Origin: Bullera alba | Taxonomy: Eukaryota; Basidiomycota; Tremellomycetes; Tremellales; Bulleraceae | Length of the DNA stretch: 64,000 nt | NCBI GenBank assembly: GCA_001600095.1 | Contig: BCIX01000003.1 | Span: forward strand, 620,001 to 684,000 | Direction of reading: 5' to 3' | Part shown: positions 32,588-44,272 of the stretch, piece after piece | Numbering within the stretch: the stretch's first letter is position 1 | Layout of the letters: every line of letters starts with the position of its first letter | Notes under the pieces: generated by a model | Told to the model about the DNA's origin: nothing | What the model saw: the letters and a program-made list of their open reading frames with translations, nothing else | Database searches by the model: none | Translations under genes and position numbers: made by a program

Positions 32588-35541
32588 TCACAATTCGTTG
32601 TCCTGGTATATAGACAGCATCCTCTCTTCCTCTTCTTCCCCTCTGCCTCTGGCAGGACGGGGCGAGTTGAACTTTCCACTATCCTCCTTCCAGCCGAAAT
32701 CCGAAGTTGTAGCTCCGAACGTCAACAATCTAGGCGTCACCGCGCTCCTCTCCGACCTGGGCGCCACCGCCGCGAGGGACGTCAGCGACGCGGAGGACGT
32801 GCGCGAGTTGAGGGACAAGCGAGACGAAGGGGAGTTTGTCTGTGAATACCTAGAGTCCTGGGAGACGGACGCGTCGGAAGTCTTCCTCGGAGGTGTGGCC
32901 TCGGAAGTGGCGTCGGCGGGGTGATTCTGAGCCGGGGATGGCTGGGCATATACCTCTATACCGTCATAAGGCGAGTCTGAGAAAGCGGACAATGGGGCAA
33001 CACTCGAATCCGCCGAGAAATGGGATTGCTCCAGACTCCCAATCCCCACAGACCCGTGAATGGCACTGAGCGTCGTGAGATTCGGATTGTTGGTGGCCTC
33101 TTGTTGTCGGAATTGTTCGTACACCTCCTCGTCGATCCAGAGACTTGGGGTGATTGCCTCTCTGCTCAGTTGCAATGGCGGCGCCTTTGGCTTTCCCTTC
33201 GAGCCCGACGCTTTTCTCCCCAAAGCAGGAGCAGAACGTGTGGCTGTGTCTGCGAATGTGGGGCGATGGCGGGAGGTCGGTTGTTCGTATTGCTTCACAG
33301 AGTCAACAGGCGGTAGTCTCTCCAAAGGGCGAGCAGAGAGGCGCCTGTTGGCAGGATCCGAAGGCGCTTCAAGGTCATAGGTGTACAGATCTGTCAAGGG
33401 CGAATGGGGTGGTAGTTCCAGTTGGCGCGGATTTGTTCCTGCGAAGGAGACCTCTGAGCTCGTGTCGAACAGTGCAGAGTTGATCTTGCCTGACGGGTGG
33501 CCGAATAGCGAGCTGGCAGTCTGCTGGGGTAGTGGGGACGACGGACTGCTGAGCTCCTCTGTCGATCCTCGGTTGGAAAACGCTGCCGCTGGCTGGGAGG
33601 ATGACTTTGGGATCCAAGCAGAGGCAGGTAGAGGATCTTGACGAGGGTCCTGTGTGTGCTTGCCCGTCGGCGGGGATCGCAGGATGCCCTTTGGAGGTGT
33701 GAGTTGTCTTCCAAGCGGCGCCAATGGCTTCTGACCAAATCCTTGGCCTGTCGAAGCGGGGTACGTTGAGCCCACTCGATGATCCCCCGCCAGAGGGTGA
33801 TGCGTAGGTAAAAGGCTGGGCGTGGAGGGTGATTCTGAGCGAATCGAGGCATGAGACGCCTCGGTCCCTTGACCGTAGCCCGGACCCAGGTCCATATTTG
33901 GCGAGCTGGCTTCGATCTGCTGACTGAACCGCTTGAGCTGTAATGGCGATGGATACCTCCCTTCCGAGGTCCCATACGTAGCTATTCCACTGGCCCCGTC
34001 GTCCAGCTCGTCCAAACCGTTCGACCCACTGCGCAAGGTGTATCCATCATGGTCTAGGTTGTCGCTTCTGATCCATTCCATAGCGCGTCTCTCGTTCCCA
34101 CCTCCGACTCGACGTTGACCGTCGACAACGCCATCCCTGCCAATATCCACCACTCCGGCAATGTAGCCGTCGTCGGGGACACGACCTTGGCCGGCGTTGA
34201 TCCTGGCGTTGGAGCCGGCCTCTGTGGACTCGGGATAAAACCTCAACCAATGTGAAGCAGACTTGATGGACGTCGTCCGTGATTTACCGCTGATCTTGGA
34301 TTTGACACTGCCCGAACGACCGGACCGACCGGATCGAACGGATCGGGTGGATGGTGCGCGAGCGCCGAATCGCGGTCGGGAGAAGTTGAGCGTTTGACTC
34401 GATTTCGAAGGTGGCATCCCGACAAACGGCTCCGGACGGGGTTTAGAGGAGAAGAAGGCCGAAATGGCAGAGAGACGGGATGCCGGTCGAGTCGACATGT
34501 TCTTCGACCCGAGGTCGAGTGTGAGCTGTGGTAGAGGTATGCGATTAGTCAATGAACAAAAGCGAAGGGACCTTAACTTACTCTTAGCTTCTTGCTCTTC
34601 TCCCCTTCGACCAGGTCGCCATCGTCGCCAAAGTGACCCTCTGAACCGACCTTCTCGTCCCCGCCATCCGCCTCGAGCTCTCTGAATCGCCTCTCCCAGT
34701 AATCTACCGTTCCGACAGATCTGCCCGTGTCGTCGTCTCTGCCCATTCGTCTTCTGAACCACATGAGCAGGCAGCAGAGGGAGCACAAGCCCAAGATCCC
34801 GCCCAAGACCGCACCTGCCACAACAGCGCCCTTGGGCGATGACGATTCGGTCGTCGCTTGAGCGCCAGCTGAGGCGATGGCGGAATAGGCCGAAGAGCTG
34901 TAGATCGAGGAGATGGACGCATAAGCACTTGATGAATGCGTGACGGACGAGTAAGAGAGAGCAGGCTCGGTATTGCTATTACTGCGGACTGGCTGGGAGC
35001 TCGATATTTGAGGCTGAGTTACACTCGAGCTAGAGGCGATGACGGTTGATGGGGGCGGTGGGGAGGGCGCTTGGTTTCGGGTTTGCGAGACTACACCTTG
35101 GAAAGTGGATTCCGAGGGTGTCAAAATAGCCGGAGGGGGGGTGAACTGCGTTACCGGTTCCTGACTTTCCTTCCCTCCATCGCCATCACCCCCTCCCTTG
35201 TTTGTCTCCGCGGCGGGCTTGCCGCCCGTATTGGTGGGCTGACGGCCGTCCGGGCAGGGCGAGTATATCGTCCTCTGGGGCACGACGCTCGTGAGCACCG
35301 TCTGGGTGTTGACCACTTCGGTCACGGTGGAGGTCATGGTCGGCGTGACGGTGACCAAGGACGAGGTCTGCTGAGGACCGCATTTGAGTCCAAAGGCATC
35401 GCATTGGGTGTGGATGAAGGTCGTGAGGGAGATCGCGGGTTCGCCGAGGTATGTCGACAAACTGGTGGCAGTCACTTGGACTTGGGTCGTGATTTGCGTG
35501 GTGCCATATAGCGTCACAGAGGGGATTGGAGCGCAAGCCAT
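32588..35541 (-). CDS. Single-pass membrane protein with Ser/Thr-rich ectodomain and long cytoplasmic tail
   Basis: Exons on the minus strand: 34582..35541 and 32588..34525, giving 965 residues. The N-terminal 220 residues are Ser/Thr/Pro-rich with a few cysteines (TQCDAFGLKCGPQQTSS, IYSPCPDGRQP), as in glycosylated wall-spanning proteins. A single hydrophobic helix (GAVVAGAVLGGILGLCSLCC, about residues 245-268) is followed at once by WFRRRMGRDD, the stop-transfer charge pattern. The tail of almost 700 residues is Ser/Pro-rich and low complexity. This layout resembles fungal plasma-membrane sensors of the Mid2/Wsc kind, but no WSC domain is present and there is no evident cleavable signal peptide, so the helix may act as a signal anchor. 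Role as a sensor is inference. Confidence 0.75.
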
Positions 35542-36426
35542 CTTGCCGGTGCGGTATTCAAGTCGTCGCGTCGAAGATTGAGAACGAGGGTGAGAGATGG
35601 AAGAGAAGTGATATCTCGCCTTTGTCCCAAGACTAGGGGAGGGAGTGTGGTGAACACCTGAGATCGAGTCACCTGGATTCTATCCTCTTGGATCCAGTTC
35701 CCGGGCTACCTCCTCTCCAGGTGGTGTATCGGCCAGCGAATGTACATGAGAAATTGTGAGAGAAATTGTGAGTGAGTGACACATCCAGATTGAACATCAA
35801 CCCTGACCATTACGACCCCGACCCACGGCAGGACTGACCCACCTACACTGTTGGATCGAACGGAAGTCGCTTTGATCAGCCCATTCTTCACTCACCCCGT
35901 ACACAAAGGACGAAGAGAATGCAGGCCGGATGAAAAGGTGCCTTTGACTCTCGGGTGATTACCTCTTCGGGATGGGGACAAAGGGACTGGCAAAAAGCCA
36001 GTGTCGGGGTGAGTCGAGTACTCACTCATCCTTCGATCGCTCCTTTGATCCGCATGCCGATGAAACCCCTGTACGCCTTCCTAAGTTTGATCGTGTCAAG
36101 AATCAGCGTACACCGGACCCCTTTGATCGGGCGCATTGATGTCGAACCGTGACAAGCCAATGGCTGTGAGTGCCGCCCAGCTACCAGCAAGACAGTCAAT
36201 ATCACCCTCTCCATATAGGTGCATGCAATCGTCCGGTTATGGCGGTACGACCACGCCTCGAACTGTACGTCGTGTACTTTCACGTCTGTATATTTTATCA
36301 GGCCGGCGGCCGAGTCGGATGGGACATGGATACGTGTATACAAATGCGTAGCGGATTCGATGCGATATAGCGTGATGACAGTCGAGTACCAATAGTACGT
36401 CGAGCTGGATAGGGCTTTGTTGTCGA
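35542..36426. other. Intergenic region with short repeats
   Basis: 885 bases between two minus-strand genes: the promoter of the membrane protein and the 3' UTR of the DM9 gene. GAGAAATTGTGA occurs twice in tandem at about 35748..35772. No gene seen. Confidence 0.4.
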
Positions 36427-37911
36427 TCATCTGTGCTCGGGGGAACAGTAAGCGAGCACCTGGAAAGGGCGGATCCAAAGTTCGCCTCCGCCGTAACCGA
36501 TGCAAGCGTGGTCGTCGTTCAGTAGACATTCTGAACAGATTATCAGCAGGTCTCTCTGGCCGGGTATCCTCATACTCACTGCCTGGATGTTCGCCTCTTA
36601 AGTGTATGTCAGCTTAGGAGTCGCACTTGCCAGATGTGCACTCACGCCTCGTAGCTCCCCTTGGCGATGAAGATCGGTGTGCCGTTCTTCTCACGACCTC
36701 CTTCGACAGGGTACCACCCCTCCACCGCGGCCTTCTCCCCATGTGCGTAATTGCGCCATCGGAGCGTGTTTGAGTCGCTGGACCCACACAGGACCTCGTA
36801 GATGTCAAGCGTGTGCTCTCGCCCGCCATAGCTGATGGAAGCGCTATTGATCAGATGCGAACCGGCTCTAAAAATCGAGCATTAGCCACAACTCCCTTCC
36901 AGGGTTTCAGTCGCCGTCACTCACTTGCCGAGGTGCATACCTCCCTCCCAGTATGCTCTAGCAGCATAGAGGATAGTACCGTTCTGCTCATGGCCCATCG
37001 GTAGCGCATCATCGGGTAGTCTGCCGCCTCTCTCGACGAGCTTCCATTGGATCAGAGGCTTGACTCCTTTGGAATCTACAGGCCTCGTCAGCGTCTCTGG
37101 GTGCAGGTCAGACTCACCCTGTGCATAGAACTCCGTTCTCGCTCTCGCAGCCTTGATCCACTCATCCTTCCCGTGCTTCTCTCCCCATTTGGTCCAAGTA
37201 TCCCTCTTCATATTCTCGTCGGCTCCTTCGCCATTGTACGCCCAAATACCGACACCGCCAACTCGCCAATGCCTCTTTCCCTTGAGCTCGTCTTTCAGCT
37301 CGTCGTGATCTTTGGCAGAATGCGCCTCCTTCTGCGCTGTAATGTATCGGAGCGACTCGGTGACTTTCTCCGAGACGAAATCGACATTTGACGCCAGACT
37401 TCGTTTCTCATCGCTGACCGAGGGAAAAGCGGTGCTGTCTTGCGGAGCCATATCATGCGGTTGCTTTTCGAACATTGCGGGTGACTGGTTCTGTGTGTGA
37501 TTAGGTGGTGTGGAGGAAGAGGTGAAGATGGAGGGAAGACTGGAGATCAATCTACCGAATCCAGAGCTGGCTTGGTCGTATGCCGGAGGATGTGCCGGGA
37601 GTTGCTGGTATTGGGGTGGGTTTGCCGTCGCCACTTGTGTCCAGAGCTCAGGGTTCTCAGTTGGCTATGAAGAGGAAGAGGTTGAATGTCAGAAATACAG
37701 CTCCAACGAAAGAAGGAATTGAGGCATTTTATCGCTCGCCCCCGGAGATCAGAGGACAAGGGACAGAATCACTCACGGCTCCACTTGTCTCGAGGGAACT
37801 TGTGTGTTCCTTCTCGCAGCGCCAGTAACAACCGCTATACCAAGTCACAACTCCGGGTTGGTACGTCGTATTGTCGTTCCAGCGTGGTGGTACTGTAGAC
37901 TGTCTGGACAT
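36427..37911 (-). CDS. Chitin-binding (CBM5/12-like) plus double DM9 (DUF3421) protein, putative lectin
   Basis: Exons on the minus strand: 37777..37911, 37118..37664, 36925..37075, 36646..36867, 36580..36596 and 36427..36530, giving 391 residues. The N-terminus has the aromatic pattern of chitin-binding type 3 modules: PPRWNDNTTYQPGVVTWYSG, CYWRCEKEHTSS and PENPELW-like PTENPELWTQV. A Pro/Gln/Ser-rich linker follows. The C-terminal half holds two DM9 repeats: LPDDALPMG, NGTILYAARAYWEGGMHLGK, SISYGGREHTLDIYEVL, then GWYPVEGG, NGTPIFIAKGSYEAGEHPGK and CIGYGGGELWIRPFQVLAY. DM9 proteins in molluscs bind mannose. The 17-nt exon at 36580..36596 is required to link the second repeat. The intron 37076..37117 is only 42 nt and stop-free, so it may be retained. 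No signal peptide is present; carbohydrate binding inside the cell or non-classical export are both possible. Confidence 0.8.
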
Positions 37912-39331
37912 GGTTGGGCTGGGGACGTTGCTGGAATGAGTCGAGAGCGTGGAATATAGGATGGGGAAGAACGATCGCACTAGGCTATGCACTTCGGGGT
38001 GGCGACTAGAAGTGGAGGTGGAGTTGGCGCTAAAAAGGTGACCGGGTTCACCACGTGGCCAAATCCAGTACTCTAGGAGATCCTAATTGACGCTAACGTA
38101 ATGCTACGAGCTAATCAGCATTAATAATATTATTAGCGCGATTTCTTAGTTCACTTGGCTTCGTCCTCGCTGCTGAATGCCACCGAAGATACATCGAACA
38201 GCGAACAGAGGTGCTCCACTGCTCATCGATCACGATCAGTGAAGAGACGCGATAATGGTTGGGCCAGGTCGAGGGCAACGCGCGACAGATCCGACAGACT
38301 GACTCACCCTAAGGGTCCAAGCTGGGCGAAGGCTCGCCTCCGTTCCCCTCCGGAAGCGGATCGATCGATGCTTCAGCAGGGCTATGCGTTTGCCTGTGCA
38401 CATCATTCATGCTCACTCGTGAGAAGGTGTAGACAGTCTTCGTCGTGGCGGAGTAAGAAAGTAGGACGTACGCTTCTGGCATGGCACTCAGGAGTCGGCA
38501 CCATCTCGTGCCGCTTCGAGCGCGCTATGATCGTTGTAGCGAACACGAATTCTCGACGTCGACCGCGGTGTTCCAGTCTCAAACATCTGACGCGTACTAT
38601 TCCCATACGGTCTGTCCCCCTCTGCCTAGGCTCTCGATGCATACCGCGCGTGATTTGCCTTGTCTGCCCGAGTTGAGACAGGTCGCAGATGCTCTAGACC
38701 TGTTATAGCGCTCAGAGTGACTTTGCTTTTACTTTACCGCAGGCGGACGCAACCGAACCAACCGGGTTTCCAAGCCTTCCTCGTAGTTGCTCCCCCTTAC
38801 CTTTTACCTCTCTCAGCATCTGTCTCTGTCTCTCTTTGTCTCTGTTCCCAAAGGCCCGACTCGACCCCGTTCGCCCATTCATACATATCCAGAGTCGTGC
38901 AGTGATACCATATACCAGCAAAGTTGAGAAGGAAACCCAGCCAGATCTGCAGCCGAGATTCAACGAACGAACACCCAAACGACCGACTTTCGTGATACCA
39001 TATACCCAAGAGATCACCTACAGCTAGCCAGTCAAGGTCGATAGTGAGAGACCTGTGTATAGGTGAGTCAATGTGCATGGTTCTTCCTGTCATTTCTCGA
39101 CCTGGAGGTGGGCCAGCGCTGCGCTTGTTTGAAACTTGGATTGCCTGATGACAGGGGTATGGAGGCGCAGAGTACGGGTATCGCGTCGCAGGAGGCTCGA
39201 TCAGTTCTTGGATCGCGAGGTCCTCGCTACCAACGCACATGTGTATAGGCGCTCGAGCTGATCTCAACCATAGTAACGCACTCAGTCATACGTGACTTTC
39301 ATACCTCCTGGACACAGCTCGACTGGCCGCC
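37912..39331. other. Divergent intergenic region between DM9 gene and KH gene
   Basis: 1.4 kb containing both promoters. It includes an AT-rich patch with ATTAATAATATTATTA (about 38121..38136), unlike the GC-rich surroundings, a CT-rich tract at about 38808..38850, and a repeated GTGATACCATATACC (about 38900 and 38990). Open frames near 38155..38680 lack supporting structure. Confidence 0.4.
38808..38850 (+). repeat. CT-rich low-complexity tract
   Basis: Near-continuous TCTCTGTCTCTCTTTGTC-type pyrimidine sequence, of the kind found in fungal promoters and 5' leaders, upstream of the KH-domain gene. Confidence 0.6.
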
Positions 39332-42300
39332 ATGGACCTATATACCACATCGTTCAGCTATCCTCATCCCAAGCCCCATTCCTTACGGTCGAATGCCTCA
39401 CCTCTCGCTGCCTCGGCTCTGAACCTCCCTGGGTCGGCATCTGCCCCACCTGTTCCCCTGCCCAACGTCACATCCGCCACAGCTCCCGCCAAAAAGGCCA
39501 CAGGAGCACCCGTTACTTGGTCCCAGGTGGAGAAGGAATGGGAGGCGATCCAAAAGCTCGCGCTGGACATCACCTCGAGAGAAGGATGTCTAGTCACTGT
39601 GAGCAAGGAGAGCGTCAATACCGAGCTGGGGGCGACACAGACTGGACCTGGACCAGAGTCGGATACGAGTGCTGCTGCGCCAACGGCAGTATGGAATTTT
39701 CACCTGTCGGGAGGGTATCAGTCGGTCATGGCAGCGCGAGGGGCCATTCTGAGGGAGATTCCAAGGGACAACAGGACGTGTCTCAAGGTTCCTCGGACGG
39801 ATATCCTCGAATCCCCTCTTGCAGCCGTCAGCCCGCTCAAACCCGACGTACGACGACGCTTAGACGAAATCGCATCCGAGAGCAAAGCGCATATCGCAGT
39901 GATGAACTTCGAGATCCCAGGAGGAAGTATGGCCACCACCGTATTGGCCACAGCGGATGGCAGTCACGCCGGCGGCACGGATGCCGTACCCAAATTGCCT
40001 GCCTCGGAGTCTTTGGGTACCGGGAGCGATAGGACGAGTCTCGATGGCGCCGGATCAACGAATACAGATCCCAATTCCGTCAAAACTACTTCCACCACAG
40101 CCGACACTCTGTCGACTGCGGCCACGACTGCCGGTACCAGCGCTACGTCAAACAACGGCACCGTGACGTACGGCTTGGAAACGGAGAGAATGTGCGAGCT
40201 CGTGATCACGGGTGATATTGAGAATGTTGAGATTGCCAAAGTCCGCTTGTTGGTCATGCTGGATGAGTTTGTGAGTCTTGCTGCAAGGTAATGGATGAGA
40301 GTATACTAATGGCTCTGGTGTAGAGTGGCTTGCACGCCGAATTCTGCGATATAGACTACAAGCTGCATAACATAATCGCCTCGCGGAAACGATGCGTGAT
40401 CCAGTCGATCCAAGAGGATACGGCGACGAATATCTACCTGCCGATCTCCTTGGTTGGAGTCCTGAACGCCCCCCAGCCTGGGTCCCAGCAGAACACTGGA
40501 TATCGGAACATGACGATGGGACACCAGAATGCCAATCTCGGTATGCCAATGGGAGGCATGGGTATGAATGCTCCTGGGATGGGCATGGGTATGGGCTCTC
40601 AACAACCTCATCTAGGCGGAATGGGTATGGGCGGCCATCATGCTCACAACCAACATCTCGGCCATCAGCAGCCTCATCAACCTCACAGAGGTAATCACCC
40701 ACCGATATACAACCCGCATCAACACGTTCAGTTTCCGTATCAGCCTCAACCTATGGACATAAATCCGCAGACAACGAGGGGGATGCCATACTCTGGACCG
40801 GGGATTCAGCACTACGGCCACGGACATCACGGCATGAATGGGATGAACAGCCCTCACCCTGGTCACGGAGGTCCTCCACCCATGTCTGTCAACCACACTG
40901 GCATGTCGCACATGTCACACACGTCCCACGCTCCATCGCAATACTCCGACAGCCGGATGGTGAACAACATGTCCCATCTGAGCGTCAGTCCTCTTCCCGG
41001 TCACGCTCAGCCCCACGGGTTCAACCTCGGACACGGCGCACCTCATCGCGGCCCAGGCCACATGGGTCTATCGGGCCATAATGCCCATACTCCGGGTATG
41101 GGTATGAACATGCCCTTCCCGGCCAATGGTCAGCATCACCCACACGTCGGACCCGGTGGACACATGGGCATGCAGCAACCGCAGAACATAGGGATGGGGA
41201 TGCACGGCATGAATCCACAAGGTGGGCCGGGAGTAGGACCATTCGGAGCTGGATCCCACCCAGGTTTGAACGTCCATGGCGGGGAGCAGGGTAAACTGGG
41301 CAAAGCGAACCAGATTTGGATCACAGGAGAGTTCTTTGGGGTACAGCGTGCGAGAGACATGCTGCTCAACGTCGCGATGCAAAAGGTGGGTTATGAGCTC
41401 ATCCTTGAAGTCGCAAGAGTATTTGCTGATTGGGCGTAGAGCAAATTGGTCATTTCGAGAGACACCGCCATTCTACCCCGAAAACTCGATTGGCTGTTGA
41501 CTGAAAGGCTTGAAGAGGTCAAGTCGATAATGAGCGATAATGGGACGTATATCCAAGTCCCATCGGTCGGTTCCCAAGCTAGTCTCATCACTGTCTTTGG
41601 TGACCACCGGGTGAACATTGAGCGGACTATCAGGAGCGTCATGGGCTTGGTGAGTGGTCCCTCCTATGTTGTGTGGGAGTGCAATCTGATCTCGATGTTA
41701 GGCTTGCCAATTCTACGTCGCCTCGTTCTGGCTCTTGCCAATCTCGTTCGACGTGCTCATGCCACAGGCTACACTCAACCCTGCTCAAATGCAGCCGATC
41801 CTCAAACGCATCTCTCACGAGACGGGCGCCGAGGTCGTCTTCAAGAGCAATTGCTTTGAGATGCATGGTCTCGAGCAGGAAGTCCGAGCAGCCGTCATGC
41901 TCGTGCTAGAGCTGGACATCATCCTGGTGCGTACACTCGATACAGCATATGTGGAAGCGCAATGACTGATCCGCGATGCCCCACTTAGAGCTTCCACCAC
42001 GAGATCCGATTCCAGATCGAGCTGGCCAACGAGCACCGCGAGTTTATCTCGGGCAAGAAGAACGGCAAGATCAACAAGATCATGAAGATGGCCGGAGTCA
42101 AGATCAAATTCGAGACGTTCAACGATTACAACTTCCTGATGGACATTTCCGGCTCCGACCTCGGATCAATCCAAGGTCTCTCGATGCTTCAGGAGGAGCT
42201 CCCGGCAGAAGTGTCGTTCCACGTGCCGGAGAGTTATCACAAGCGGATCATTGGCGTTGGAGGAAAGAATATTCAGAGGATAATGAAGCTCTATGGTGTC

Positions 42301-43796
42301 TATGTCAAGTTCTCCAATGCCGAAGAGTTTGCCGCTCTTGGTGGATACTCGGACAACGAGGATAATGTGGTCGCGAGGACGCCTGCAAAGAACGCCATCA
42401 ACTTGGAAAGCTTGAAGCAATCTGTGATGGAGATGGTGAACCCGAAGGTAAGTGATACCCAAGTGACAGAAGCACGCTGCACTGCTGACTTCTGATATCA
42501 GGACAAAGACTACACCGTCGAGTGCGTGTCCATCCCAAGGCGATACCACCGTACACTCCTGGGCGAGAAGAGCATCTTCATCCACGACATCGAGCAGAAG
42601 ACAAACTCGTTAGTCCGCTTCCCGTACAAGGAGACGGCCAGCGATGTGGTTACGATCTTTGGACCCGAGTCACAAGTTCACATTGCCGCAGCCATGCTCC
42701 TCGTAAGTCGCTCAACCACAGGAGGCTCGCATCTTAAGGGATAGCAGGCTGATGTGATCTTGTAGGACCACGTGCCCTTCGAAGCCGACCTACATGTGCC
42801 GCCAAACGCCGAGCTCACCAAGCTCGTCACAAGCACAGAGTTTATCCTGTTCACCGAGAAGATCAAGCGTGATCACCAAATCGCCATTGTGCCGTCTGCA
42901 AAGTTCGGTCAAGGGGATGAATCGATCTTCAAGTTCCGATGTCAGCGGAGTAACATCGATTTCCTGGGCACAGCGAGAGATTCGCTCGAGGAGTTTTTGG
43001 CCCAGCACAACATCCAGGTGTACCCTTCAAACGCGCAGAAACGTGTGGATTCCTTTGCCGATGCGTTCTTCCACTTCAACTCGAAACTCTTGGCCGGCGG
43101 TGCCAGCAAGAATGCCGGTGAGTCTTTTTGACTGCCGAGGGCGGACGGTCAGAACTGACATGTCGCAGAAGGCGAGAGTGAGAACTTGGTGGAAAGGCGA
43201 CAACGACCTGTGTCGGTGGCGACAGACGTCAAAGCGCTGTTCGACGGACCTCAGCAGCCAGGGGGACCGTACCGATCAGTTGACGACACGTTGGGATTCG
43301 CCGGTCCATTGAGCTACCACGACCCGAGACGAGTGCCCGATTACTGGCAGCCGAGCTCTGTGCAGAGTCTTGCCTCCAACCATGGTCGATCGGAGGAAGG
43401 CGCCAGTAAACGTGATTCCGACCCCATCATCGAGCATAAAGTCAGACAAGCCTCTGCCCCCTCGCACACTCGAGTCTCCAACCGAACCCAAAGTCTGGAC
43501 ATCACCTCGCTCAATTTCTCCAGAAGCCTCAATGCCTCTCAGTCTCAGTCCAACTTTGGCCCGATGCCTCCTTCGCCCAACACTGGCGCGATCACCTCGA
43601 GCCCTAGTACAGCCACCGCGCAGTTCTTCCCCGGACACGGCTTGAGAGCCAATACTACGGGTAGGAACAATATGGGTAGCTACGACAGCGCCATCACCGA
43701 TGTCACACATGGTGAGCGGTTTCCGCATAGTTGGCTTCGAGGAGGAGTGCTGATGAATCGATAGGCCTAAACAACATTTCCGTCACGCATCAATGA
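39332..43796 (+). CDS. Large KH-domain RNA-binding protein with Met/Gly/His-rich insert
   Basis: Exons 39332..40270, 40324..41385, 41440..41649, 41702..41926, 41989..42447, 42502..42702, 42766..43117, 43169..43711 and 43765..43796 give 1340 residues. Several KH-like units are visible. The clearest, at about residue 885-905, is FHVPESYHKRIIGVGGKNIQ with a canonical GxxG; another follows at VSIPRRYHRTLLGEKSIFIH, and degenerate ones precede (WNFHLSGGYQSVMAARGAIL; IWITGEFFGVQRARDMLL; LITVFGDHRVNIERTIRS). The layout resembles vigilin/Bicaudal-C-like proteins, which bind mRNA in the cytoplasm. Residues about 372-635 are an extreme low-complexity region of Gly, Met, His, Pro and Asn that separates the start of one KH-like unit (YLPISLVGVLNAPQPG) from its end. 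The C-terminal 200 residues are Ser-rich. The last exon, LNNISVTHQ, was joined because the preceding donor is strong; reading through also ends soon after. Confidence 0.85.
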
Positions 43797-43800
43797 GCCT

Positions 43801-43852
43801 CCTTCCCACTTATCGGCAACAATGACCCTTCCCACTTATCGGCAACAATGAC
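43801..43852 (+). repeat. Perfect 26-bp tandem duplication in the 3' UTR of the KH gene
   Basis: Positions 43801..43826 and 43827..43852 are identical (unit begins CCTTCCCACTTATCGGCAAC). It lies four bases after the stop codon. Confidence 0.95.
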
Positions 43853-44272
43853 CGACCATGTCAGAGCCAACTTGTAATGAAGTAAACTCGTCCTGGGACC
43901 CAGCGTTTTAGGACAAACATATACCCTTCACACTTGATTCTCCACATTTTGATATCTAGCTTCTCTGCACTTTCCAACGGACCCCATTGCATACGCACAC
44001 CCACATCCACGGACAGTGACCCATCGCCTTCTCGTAGAAATACCTCTTCAGTTGGTCGGGTGCTTTGTAGTCAAACACCACCCCTTCCACTCTTGTCCAT
44101 TGACATATTTCATCAGTATCATTACTCTACATGCATGTTGCGCGATCTCGCCAATGACGTCGCTCGCTGTCCGCGATGTGGGGAGGAGACCCGTCCCGTA
44201 TTCCAGTATGCGATTACATTGCCTGCTCGGGCCTATGGTGTAGTCGGTGAGAATGACACTGCTTGATCTCGC
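43853..44272. other. Convergent intergenic region
   Basis: About 420 bases between the 3' ends of the KH gene (plus) and the twin-CX3C gene (minus). Presumed UTRs; no other feature seen. Confidence 0.4.

Noticed and set aside
32598..33641. Several plus-strand frames antisense to the surface-protein gene
   Set aside because: They are shadows of the long, low-complexity minus-strand exon, whose frame runs unbroken for nearly 2 kb.
38155..38676. Plus-strand frame of 173 codons and a possible minus-strand two-exon model
   Set aside because: The plus frame has no ATG at its start and no motif; the minus model meets stops in two of three phases.
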